64,000 bases of DNA from Stenotrophomonas nematodicola (GTDB lineage Bacteria > Pseudomonadota > Gammaproteobacteria > Xanthomonadales > Xanthomonadaceae), in NCBI RefSeq assembly GCF_009467805.1, contig NZ_WIAY01000010.1, positions 29,188 to 93,187 of the forward strand, written 5' to 3'. Below the pieces are notes generated by a model. That model was not told the origin of the DNA, made no database searches, and saw only the letters and a program-made list of their open reading frames with translations. Below, in pieces: positions 10,273 through 19,600 of the stretch. Positions within the stretch are counted from its first letter, which is position 1. The number at the start of each line of letters is the position of its first letter. A program made the translations under genes and the position numbers.

Positions 10273-11021
10273 TGCCGTTCGTTGAAGCCACCCGTTCGCT
10301 CGGCCGCGCCGGCCTGTTCTCCCTGACGGTACTGCGCGGCTCGGTGCCGACCGCCGATTTCCTCGCCGAACTGACCCGCGAGATCTACAAGATCGGTGCG
10401 CGTTCGCTGCCGATCATCGCCGTGGGCGGCGCCTTCGTCGGGCTGGTGCTGACCCTGCAGGGCTATCGCACACTGACCACCTTCGGTGCCGCCGATGCGC
10501 TGTCCACGCTGCTCGGCCTGTCGCTGTACCGCGAGCTGGCCCCGGTGCTGACCGCGCTGCTGTTCATCGGCCGCGCGGGCAGTTCCATCGCCGCCGAGCT
10601 GGGCCTGATGCGTGCCACCGACCAGATCAAGGCGCTGGAGCTGATGGCCATCGATCCGATTGCCAAGGCGGTGGCGCCGCGCTTCTGGGCCGCGGTGCTG
10701 ACCGTGCCGCTGCTGACCGGCATTTTCTGTTCGCTGGCGATCAGCGCCAGCTACTTCGAGGCCGTGCACGTGCTCGGGCTGGACAACGGCGTGTTCTGGT
10801 CGGCGCTGAGCAACAGCGTGGATTTCTGGGACGACTTCGGCGTGGCGATGCTCAAGTCGGCGATCTTCGGCGGCACGGCGGCGCTGGTGGCCTCGTACGT
10901 GGGGTTCAACGCCGAGCCCACCATCGAAGGTACTTCGGTGGCCACCACGCGTGCGGTGGTCAACGCCTCGCTGCTGGTGCTGATGTTCAACTTCGTGCTG
11001 TCGGCAATGATGTTCCAGTAG
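10272..11021 (+). CDS. mlaE: MlaE, phospholipid ABC transporter permease
   Basis: Integral inner-membrane permease of the Mla system. The 249-residue product shows the MlaE/permease-family features: an N-terminal amphipathic segment, hydrophobic stretches such as LPIIAVGGAFVGLVLTLQG, the conserved ELAPVLTALLFIGRAGSSIA segment, then DQIKALELMAIDP, and a hydrophobic C-terminus (NFVLSAMMFQ). Its length matches E. coli MlaE (about 260). The start overlaps the mlaF stop by one base, which implies coupled translation and equimolar production with the ATPase. Confidence 0.94.
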   Translation: MPFVEATRSLGRAGLFSLTVLRGSVPTADFLAELTREIYKIGARSLPIIAVGGAFVGLVLTLQGYRTLTTFGAADALSTLLGLSLYRELAPVLTALLFIGRAGSSIAAELGLMRATDQIKALELMAIDPIAKAVAPRFWAAVLTVPLLTGIFCSLAISASYFEAVHVLGLDNGVFWSALSNSVDFWDDFGVAMLKSAIFGGTAALVASYVGFNAEPTIEGTSVATTRAVVNASLLVLMFNFVLSAMMFQ

Positions 11022-11122
11022 ATACCCACCGGCCATTGAACCGGCCGGTACTGCTTCACGCATGCAGATCCTCCCGCCCGGCGAGCTGTCCGGGCACCTG
11101 ACAAAGAACAGTGAGACACGAC

Positions 11123-11650
11123 ATGGCCATCCGCGGTCCCAGACTCGAATTTTCCGTCGGCGCGTTCCTGCTGCTGGCGCTGGCCTCGCTGCTGGTGCTG
11201 GCCGTGGCGTCCACCAACCAGCGGTGGGAGCTGGGCAGCAGCGGCTACGAACTGAAGGCGCGCTTCACCCAGATCGGCCAGCTGCGCAAACAGGCGCCGG
11301 TCAAGATCGGCGGCGTCACCGTCGGCCAGGTCGCGCAGATCGAGCTGGATCCGACCAAGTTCGATTCGATCGTCACCCTGACGCTGGACGGCAAGTTCAA
11401 GGACCTGCCGGCCGACACCTCCGCCGGCATATTCACCAGCGGTTTGCTGGGCGAGAGCTATATCGGTCTGCAGCCGGGCGGCGATCCGGACGTGCTCAAG
11501 TCCGGCGATGAGATCGTCTTCACCCAGCCGGCGGTAGACCTGCTGCAACTGGTCGGCAAATACATGTTCAGTGGCCCGGGCAACGCCGGCGGCGCTGATT
11601 CCCACGAGGGCAATGGCGCACAGGCGCCTGCAAAGGAACCGCAACCATGA
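11123..11650 (+). CDS. mlaD: MlaD, periplasmic MCE-domain phospholipid-binding subunit
   Basis: MlaD is anchored in the inner membrane and forms a hexameric MCE ring that passes phospholipid between MlaC and the MlaFE transporter. The product of 175 residues has one N-terminal membrane segment (FSVGAFLLLALASLLVLAV), then an MCE domain (YELKARFTQIGQLRKQAPVK... VTVGQVAQIELDP...). The C-terminal tail is low-complexity and Ala/Gly/Glu-rich. I start at ATG 11123 (MAIRGPRLEF); a GTG at 11111 in the same frame would add four residues. About 100 bp separate it from mlaE, the longest gap in the operon. Its stop overlaps the mlaC start (ATGA). Confidence 0.93.
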   Translation: MAIRGPRLEFSVGAFLLLALASLLVLAVASTNQRWELGSSGYELKARFTQIGQLRKQAPVKIGGVTVGQVAQIELDPTKFDSIVTLTLDGKFKDLPADTSAGIFTSGLLGESYIGLQPGGDPDVLKSGDEIVFTQPAVDLLQLVGKYMFSGPGNAGGADSHEGNGAQAPAKEPQP

Positions 11651-12309
11651 AAACCAGACTGATCCCCGCCCTGCTCGCCACGGCCCTGCTCGCCTCGCTG
11701 CCGTCGCTGTCGATGGCCCAGGCCGCCCCGGCCGCCGCCGGCGCCCAGCAGGGCCAGGCCGGCAGCGCCGTACTCGACGCCAGCACCCGCATCCTGACCA
11801 CGCTGCAGGCGCGCCGCACCGAGTTCCGCGGCAATCCGACCGCGCTGCGCGGTTTCATCAACAGCGAGCTGAACAAGACCTTCGACCGCGACTATGCCGC
11901 GCGCCTGGTCCTCGGCGTGCACGGCCGCGGCGCGTCCGATGCCGATGTGAAGCTGTTTGCCGACGCGATGGCCGACAACCTGATGCAGCGCTACGGCTCG
12001 GCCCTGCTGGAAATCCAGGGCAAGCCGACGTTCCGCCTGAAGTCCGAGTCCCCGTTGCCCGGCAACCGGGGCGTGCGCGTGTCCACCGAGCTGATCCGCG
12101 CCGGCAGCGAGCCGACCCCGGTCGACTACCTGATGCGCAACGTGAGCGGCCAGTGGAAGATCTTCGACGTGATGATCGAGGGCATCTCCTACGTGCAGAC
12201 GTTCAAGACCCAGTTCGACGCCCCGCTGCGCCAGAAGACCATCCAGCAGGTGGCTGCCGAACTGCGCAACGGCACCATGCAGGCCGGACAGGCGCCCCGT
12301 GGCAAGTAA
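11647..12309 (+). CDS. mlaC: MlaC, periplasmic phospholipid shuttle
   Basis: Soluble periplasmic carrier that ferries phospholipid between the outer-membrane MlaA complex and MlaFEDB. The 220-residue product starts with a clear Sec signal peptide (positively charged MKTRLIP, hydrophobic core, cleavage near SMAQA). It continues with Tol_Tol_Ttg2-family sequence (TTLQARRTEFRGNP..., YLMRNVSGQWKIFDVMIEGISY..., FKTQF). Length fits E. coli MlaC (211). Its start overlaps mlaD by four bases and its 3' end overlaps mlaB by eleven. Confidence 0.94.
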   Translation: MKTRLIPALLATALLASLPSLSMAQAAPAAAGAQQGQAGSAVLDASTRILTTLQARRTEFRGNPTALRGFINSELNKTFDRDYAARLVLGVHGRGASDADVKLFADAMADNLMQRYGSALLEIQGKPTFRLKSESPLPGNRGVRVSTELIRAGSEPTPVDYLMRNVSGQWKIFDVMIEGISYVQTFKTQFDAPLRQKTIQQVAAELRNGTMQAGQAPRGK

Positions 12310-12610
12310 TGCGGCCAGCGCCCGTCGCGACGGCACCGCGCTGGTGTTCAGCGGGGTGCTCGACCGCGCGGCGGCAACGGCCCTGTGGCCGTCGCTGACC
12401 TCGCTCGACGGCGTGCTGCAGCTGGATCTGACCGCGGTGACGCGGGTCGACAGCGCCGGTGTGGCGCTGCTGGCCGAACTGGCCGCGCGTCTGCGCGACC
12501 GCGGCGGTGCGCCGACCATCGTCGGTTCGCCGGCCGGCTTCAACGAACTGTGTGCCGCCTACCGGCTGGCGCCCACCCTGGATTTCAATGCCCCTTCTGC
12601 GGCGAGCTGA
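12299..12610 (+). CDS. mlaB: MlaB, STAS-domain subunit of the Mla transporter
   Basis: Small cytoplasmic STAS-domain protein that binds MlaF and is needed for assembly and activity of the transporter. The 103-residue product has the STAS core: an N-terminal strand LVFSGVLD, then LDLTAVTRVDSAGVALLAEL with the conserved D-S-A-G loop, and a weaker C-terminal helix. It starts with GTG inside the mlaC gene (11-base overlap). A nearby ATG at 12309 is in another frame and leads nowhere, so GTG is the only sensible start. Position and size match mlaB of other gammaproteobacteria. Confidence 0.88.
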   Translation: MASNAASARRDGTALVFSGVLDRAAATALWPSLTSLDGVLQLDLTAVTRVDSAGVALLAELAARLRDRGGAPTIVGSPAGFNELCAAYRLAPTLDFNAPSAAS

Positions 12611-12611
12611 C

Positions 12612-13628
12612 ATGAACGTCCTACGCACCCTTCCCCTCCTTGTGCTCGCCACGGCGCTGACCGCGTGTGCCGGCAAGCCCGCGCGCGACAGTGCGCCGAC
12701 CAGCGTGCCGGTGACACCGACCGCCGCCGATGCAGCGCTCGACGCACCCGCCGACGCCCTGCCGCAATCCGAAGTGCCGGCGCCGGTGCCGGCCGATGCC
12801 GTCGGGGATCCGGCGCAGTCCGGAGCCGACGGCACGTCGCCGGCCAGCGCGGGCGGCACGGCCCCGACCGATGCCGAAGACGACTTCGCCGCGCTGTACG
12901 GCGGCCCGGCGCCGAGCGCCGATGGCACCTTGGCGGCCAGCGCGCCGTACGATCCGTGGGAACCGTTCAACCGCCGCGTGCACAGCTTCAACAACGTGGT
13001 CGACCGCGCGGTCGCCCGTCCGCTGGCCACGGCCTACACCAAGGTGGTGCCGCGCTTCGCCCGTACCGGCGTGACCAACTTCTTCAGCAACCTGCGTGCA
13101 CCGGTCACCATGACCAACCAGCTGCTGCAGGGGCGCGCGGACGATGCGTGGGACACCCTGGGCCGCTTCCTGATGAACACCACGCTGGGTATCGGTGGCC
13201 TGTTCGATCCGGCCAGCAAAGCGCTGGTGCCACGTCGCAGCGAAGACTTCGGCCAGACCCTGGGTGCCTGGGGCTGGCGCCGGTCGCGCTACGTGGAGCT
13301 GCCCTTCTTCGGGCCGCGTACCGTGCGCGATGTGTTCGGCCTGGCCGGCGACATCCCGCTCTCGCCGATCCGTACGATCGAAGAGGACAAGGTCCGCATC
13401 GGCCTGCAGGGTCTGCAGCTGGTGGACATGCGCTCGCAGCTGATGGCGCTGGACGACATCCGCGACAACGCGGTGGACGAGTACGCCCTGACCCGGGATG
13501 CCTGGCTGCAGCGCCGCAACTACCAGATCGAGAACGACCTGCGCGGCAAGCACGCGCGCGGCAAGGATGCCGACGACACCTCCCCGATCCCGGTCGATGC
13601 GATGCCGATGCCGGACTGGAGCAACTGA
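12612..13628 (+). CDS. mlaA: MlaA (VacJ) outer-membrane lipoprotein
   Basis: Outer-membrane lipoprotein that removes mislocalised phospholipid from the outer leaflet and hands it to MlaC. The 338-residue product begins with a lipoprotein signal ending in the lipobox LTAC (mature Cys near residue 19). An Ala/Pro/Asp-rich linker of about 80 residues, longer than in E. coli, follows. The VacJ domain then starts at YDPWEPFNRRVHSFN and includes VVPRFARTGVTNFFSNL and GIGGLFDPA. Here mlaA lies in the same operon directly after mlaB, while in E. coli it is at a separate locus. A bidirectional terminator follows at once. Confidence 0.95.
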   Translation: MNVLRTLPLLVLATALTACAGKPARDSAPTSVPVTPTAADAALDAPADALPQSEVPAPVPADAVGDPAQSGADGTSPASAGGTAPTDAEDDFAALYGGPAPSADGTLAASAPYDPWEPFNRRVHSFNNVVDRAVARPLATAYTKVVPRFARTGVTNFFSNLRAPVTMTNQLLQGRADDAWDTLGRFLMNTTLGIGGLFDPASKALVPRRSEDFGQTLGAWGWRRSRYVELPFFGPRTVRDVFGLAGDIPLSPIRTIEEDKVRIGLQGLQLVDMRSQLMALDDIRDNAVDEYALTRDAWLQRRNYQIENDLRGKHARGKDADDTSPIPVDAMPMPDWSN

Positions 13629-13635
13629 AGAAAGT

Positions 13636-13662
13636 AAAAAACCCCGCCTTGGCGGGGTTTTT
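13636..13662. terminator. Bidirectional intrinsic terminator between mlaA and the autotransporter gene
   Basis: A perfect stem AAAACCCCGCC / GGCGGGGTTTT with a TT loop, flanked by an A-run on the left and a T-run on the right. It sits in the 45 bases between the convergent stop codons and can end transcription from both sides. Confidence 0.93.
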
Positions 13663-13673
13663 TTTTGTACTCC

Positions 13674-16600
13674 TTACAGCTCCTTGTCCAGGCTGATCTG
13701 CACGCCGTGGTCGCGGTCGTTGCCACTGCCCACCAACCCGCGGTAGTCCACGCGCAGACCCCAGGTGCGGCCGACGTCGAACATCACCCCGGCACCCAGC
13801 ATCCAGCGGCTGCGGTCGAACCCGTCCAGCGGGGTGCGGTAGAACGGCACGTCGACCAGATCGGCGTACTGCAGGGTGGCCAGGCCACTGCCGCTGAAGT
13901 CGTGCTGGTATTCCACGCGCAGCTGCGGTGTCCATGCACCCCATGTGGCGGTCTGGCGCATTTCCACGCGCAGGCCGGCATTGCCGGTGGTGGCGTCCAC
14001 GTCCTGGTCGCCGTAGCGCAGCGCGAACAGGTCGTTGCCCTGCTCCACGTAGCGGTCCAGCGAGCCCTGCGATGCATCCAGGCGGGCGTACGGGGTGAAC
14101 TGCCAGTTGCCACGGGCCAGATCGGCACCGAAGGCGAGCGAACCGAACCACTGGCTGCCGTTGCGACGTGCATGCACGAAGCCGCCGTCGCCGGTCACGT
14201 AGCGGCGCAGGCTGTAGTCCAGCAGCTGGTGGCCCAGCAGGGCGTCCACGAACAGGCTGCGGCCCGGGCTGTAGCTGGCGTACACCGCCATGCTGTAGGC
14301 CTGGCCATCGCTGCGGCTGCCGCTTTCGCCGACGTCGCTGCGATCGCGGCCGTAGCCGAGCCCGGCGCCGACGGCGAAGGCTTCGCTGATCCGCAGGTCG
14401 CTACCGACGGTGACGCCATCGGTCTCGAAGTCGGTACCGGCACGCTGGCCGCCCTCGCTGCGGCCGGAGCGCAGGGTGCCGCCTACCCACAGCCCCAACG
14501 GAGCCTGCGAGCCGGTATCGACGCGGGATGCCGGCTGCTCCAGCCCGGTCTCGCGGTCGAACGGCTGGCGGCGCTGCGCGTCGCAGTCCGGCCCCGGCAC
14601 GTTGCCCACCATCGGCTCGCAGCGGCGCGGTGCGTAGGACAGGCTCAGACTGTTGCTGAACCCGTTGCTGCCGCTGGCGCCGTGCAGGCGTTGCATGCGC
14701 TGCTGGAAGTTCTCGATCTGCGAGTGCGCAAACCGGCGTGCCGCATCGCGCTGGGCCGTCAGCAGACCCCGCACTTCCGGATCGCGGGTCGGATCGGGAC
14801 GCTGGGCGATCTGCACAACGTAGTTCTGGCTGCCGGTGAAGCCCAGCGCATCGGTGGCGGTGACGGTGAACGCGAACGCGCCCGCTGCGGTCGGCGTGCC
14901 TGCCAGCAGTCCGGCAGCCTCCAGCGTCATCCCTTCCGGCAACGCACCGGCACTCACCGCATAGCGGTACGGTGCGGTACCCCCGGTGGCGGTCAGGCCC
15001 TGCTCGTAACGGTTGCCGAACAGCCCGGCCGGCAGCGAGGCCGGGGTGAGCACGAGCGCCGGTGCCGACACGCTCAGCGTGTAGGCCTGGGTGAGCGAGC
15101 CGGCACCGCCGGCGGTGGCGTCGGTGACGGTCACGCTGAAGGCGAAGCTGCCCGCCACGCTCGGTGTGCCGGCGACCCGGCCAGTGGCCGCGTCGAGCAC
15201 CAGGCCCGTCGGCAGTGCACCGGTGGCGAGCGTGTAGCGGTAAGGCGCGAGCCCGCCCTGGGTGGTGAAGGCCAGCGTGTAGCTGCTGCCGGCGGTGGAC
15301 GCCGGCAGCGCGCCCGCAACCGGACTCAACGACAGGGCAGGCGCGGCCACGGTCAGCGTGTAGACCTGTACCAGGCTGGCCGGGGTGCCACCGGTGCTGT
15401 CGGTGACCGTGGCGGTCAGCGCGAAGCTGCCCGACTGGGTCGGTGTACCGGACAGCGTACCGGTACCGGCATCGAACGACAGGCCGGCCGGCAGGGCGCC
15501 GGACAGCACCACGCGGTACGGCGCGATGCCGCCCGTGGCAGAGAACACCTGCTGGTAGGGCGTGCCTGCCGTGGCAGCCGCCAGTGCCGCCGGCGTCGCC
15601 ACCAGCACCGGGCTGGCCACCACCAGGCTGTAGGGCTGGGTGAGGCTGGCCGGGGTGCCGCCCGTGCTGTCGGTGATGGTGACCGTCAGCGCGAACGTCC
15701 CCGACTGGGTCGGCGTGCCGGACAGCGTGCCGGTGCCGGCATCAAACGACAGGCCGGCCGGCAGCGCACCGGAGAGCGCCACGTGGTACGGCGCGATGCC
15801 GCCGGTGGCAGTGAATGCCTGCTGGTAGACGCTGCCGGCGGTGCCGCCCGGCAGGGCCGTCAGCGGGGTCGCCAGCACCGGGCTGGCCACGACCAGGCTG
15901 TAGGGCTGGGTGACGCTGGCCGGGGTGCCGCCGGTACTGTCGGTGATCGTCACCGTCAGGGCGAAGGTGCCCGACTGCAGCGGCGTGCCCGACACCATGC
16001 CGGTAGCGGCATCGAAGCTGACGCCGGTCGGCAGCGTGCCGCTCAATGCCACCTGGTAGGGCGCGATGCCACCGGTCGCGGTGATCGCCTGCTGGTATGG
16101 GGTTCCCGCGGTGCCACCGGCGAGCGCCGACGGCGTGGCCACCAGCACCGGGCTGGCCACCACCAGACTGTAGGCCTGGGTGGTGCTGGCCGGGGTGCCG
16201 CCGGTGCTGTCGGTGATCGTCGCCGTCAGGGCAAAGGTGCCCGACTGCAGCGGCGTGCCCGACAGCGTGCCGGTGGCCGCATCGAAGGTGACGCCGGTCG
16301 GCAGCATGCCGCTCAGCGTGACCTGGTACGGCGCGATGCCGCCGGTGGCCGTGATCGCCTGCTGGTAGGCACTGCCGGCGGTACCGGCCGGCAACGCGGC
16401 CGGGGTGGCCGACAACGTCGGACTGGCCACCACCAGGGTGTAGCCCTGGGCAACACTGGCTGGCGTACCGCTGGTGCTGTCGGTGACGGTCGCGGTGAGC
16501 GCGAAGCTGCCCGACTGGGTCGGCGTGCCGGACAACGTGCCGGTGGCGGCGTTGAAGCTGAGGCCGGCCGGCAATGTGCCGCTCAGCGCCACCTGGTACG

Positions 16601-19600
16601 GCGCGATGCCGCCGGTGGCCGTGATCGTCTGCTGGTAGGCGCTGCCGGCGGTGCCGGCGGGGAGCGCGACGGGCGTGGCCGACAGGGTCGGGCTGGCCAC
16701 CACCAGGGTATAGCTCTGCACCAGGCTGGCCGGGGTGCCGGCCGTGCTGTCGGTGAGGGTGGCCGTGAGCGCGAAGCTGCCCGACTGGGTCGGCGTGCCG
16801 GACAGGGTGCCGGTGGCGGCGTTGAAGCTGAGGCCGGCCGGCAGCGTGCCGCTCAGCGCCACCTGGTACGGCGCGATGCCGCCGGTGGCCGCGATCGTCT
16901 GCTGGTAGGCGCTGCCGGCGGTGCCGGCAGGCAGGACGGCCGGCGTGGCCGACAGCACCGGGCTGCCCACCACCAGGGTGAAGGTGCCGTCCACGGTGAA
17001 CGGGCCCGCGCCGGTGCTGCTGTCCGTGGCGCTGGGCACCAGGGAGAAGCTGCCCGAGCGGGTCGGTGTGCCGCTGACGGTCACGCTGTTGGCGCTGGTG
17101 GCGGTGATCGACAGGCCATCCGGCAGGTTGGCCACCTGGTGGCTGCCATACGGCAACGCGCCACCGGTCCAGGTGAACGTCTGGCTGTACGGCGTGCCGG
17201 CCTCGGCAGCCAGACTGCCGCTGGCAGTGACGGAGATGACGGGGTTGCCCACCGTGATGTCGACGGTACCCGGCGTGGAGGTGCCGCCCGGGCCGGTGGC
17301 CGTGTAGGTGAAGCTGTCCGGGCCGGCGTAACCGGTCGTCGGCTGGTAGGAGATCACGCCGGCATTGATGATCACCGCCGTGCCGTGCAACGGGGCCGTG
17401 GCCACCGTCACCGTGGTGGCCGCACCACCGGACAGCGCCAGGTTCACCGGGATGGCCGGGGCGTTGTAGCTGGTCAGCAGCGTGACGTTGCCCGCAAGCG
17501 GCACCGGTTCTGCCACGGTCAGCGTGAGGGTCTCGCTGACGCGGTACGGTGCACCAAGCCCGAGCGTGCTGTCCTGCGCGCTGACGGTGAAGGTATGGCT
17601 GCCCGCCAGGGTCGGCGTGCCGCTGAGCACACCGGTCGGGCTCAGGCTCAGTCCCGGCGGCAGCACGCCGATGGCGTTGAAGGTGTACGGCCCGTTGCCG
17701 CCATCGACGGGGCCGCGGTCGCTGGTGAACGACTGGCCTCGGATCGCCTGCGGCAGGGCGGCGCCCGGCAGCGTCAACGTGGGCGCGGCGACGAGCAGCG
17801 TGTAGGGCTGCATGCTGGAATTCGGTACCGCGCTGTTGTCGGTGGCACGTACCTGGAATGCGTAGCTGCCCACGGTGGTGGGCGTGCCGCTGAGGGCCCC
17901 CGAAGCGGTGTTGAGATTGATGCCGGGCGGCAGGCTGCCGGCGATGATGGCGTAGGAGTACGGCGCGGTACCCCCGCTGGCCGAGACCGCCTGCGCGTAG
18001 GGAACGCCCGCCGTCGGCATCGGCAGGCTGCCGGGCGAGAGCACCACCGGCTGGTCGTCGTTGAGGATGGTCACCACGGCCGACGCGTCGCCAAGGACGG
18101 CGTTGACCGGATTGCTCAGGTTCACCTGGAAGGTCTCATCCAGCTCCACGGTGGTATCGCCGTGGATCTGGACACTGATCGACATCGTGGTGGTCCCGGC
18201 CGGGAAGACCAGGATGCCGCTCACGGCCGTGTAGTCGCTGGACGCCGTGGCGGTTCCGTCGGCGGAGGCGTACTGGACCGCGACCGGCCGCGAGCTGGGA
18301 GCCGACAACGTAACGGTCAGCAGTGCGGGGGTGGAGCCGCTGTTGCCTTCGTTGAGGGCGAGATCGGCGATGGACACCGTCGGCAGCGGATCGTCGTTGA
18401 CGATCGTGCCCACGCCCTGCGCATCGGCGACGGTCGCGCCCACGACGTTGCTCACATTCACCGTGAAGCTCTCGTTGAGCTCATAGAGCGTGTCGCCGTT
18501 GACCTGCACGGCGAAGGTGTAGCTCTGGGCGCCGGCCGGAATGGTCTGGCCGACCAGGCTGCGCGCCACGTAGTCCGAGCCGGCCGTGGCGGTGCCATCG
18601 GCGGTGGCGATGTCGAACGTCACCCCGCCCGGGCCTGCGGGTACGTCCAGCGACACAGTGAAGATGAAGGCGCTGGCCCCGCTGTCTCCTTCCGTGGCGG
18701 TGACGTCGTTGACGCGCAGCACCGGCAGGTCGTCATCGCGGATGGTGCCGGTGGCGCTGCCCGGCGTGCCGATCGTGTAACCGGCGCTCGGCAGCAGAGT
18801 GACCACGACGGTCTTGTTGGATTCCGCCACGCTGTCGGCGATGGGGAACAACGTGAGCGTGCCGGTGGTGCTGCCGGCGGCGATCGCCACCGCTGCCACG
18901 ACACCGGTGTAGTCCACGCCGAACGTACCCGTGCCGCCCACCGAAATCGGCACCGTGAGGGGAACCGGATTGGGGCGGTCCAGGGTGACGGTGTAGACCA
19001 GCGGCGTGCCGCTGTCTTCATCCACCGAGGCGGGCGAGACGGCGATGCTCGCAACGGGCAGGTCGTCGTTGAGGATGGTCCCGGTCGCGGACGCCGGCGC
19101 GCCCACGGTGTAGCCGGCACCGGCCGCCACGGTCACGATCACCGTTTCATTGGCCTCCACTGCGGTATCGGCCACCGGAGTGATGCTGACCGTGGCACTG
19201 GTGGCGTTGGCCGGAATGACCACGCTCGGTACCGCACCGGTGTAGTCACCGCTGGTCGCCGTGCCGGAGGTGGCCAGAGTCACCGTGGTCGGCGTGGGCA
19301 GGCTGGCGCTGCGCGTGACGGTGTAGACCAGCGGCAGGCCGCTGTCCTCGAGCACGCTGGACGGTGCCACGGCGATGCTGACCGACGGCGCCGAACTGAC
19401 CGTCAAGGTGAAGCTCTCCAGTTCGTAGTAAGGCGCGGCACCGGCACTGCTGTCGGTGACCCGGAAGGTCACGGGGTATCCCTGTACGGCACCGGTCGGC
19501 GTGCCGGACAGCACGCCGCCGGCCAGCGAAATGCCGGTGGGCAGGGAACCGCTTTCCAGCGCGATGATGTACGGCGCCACGCCGCCCTGGCCGCCCAGCG

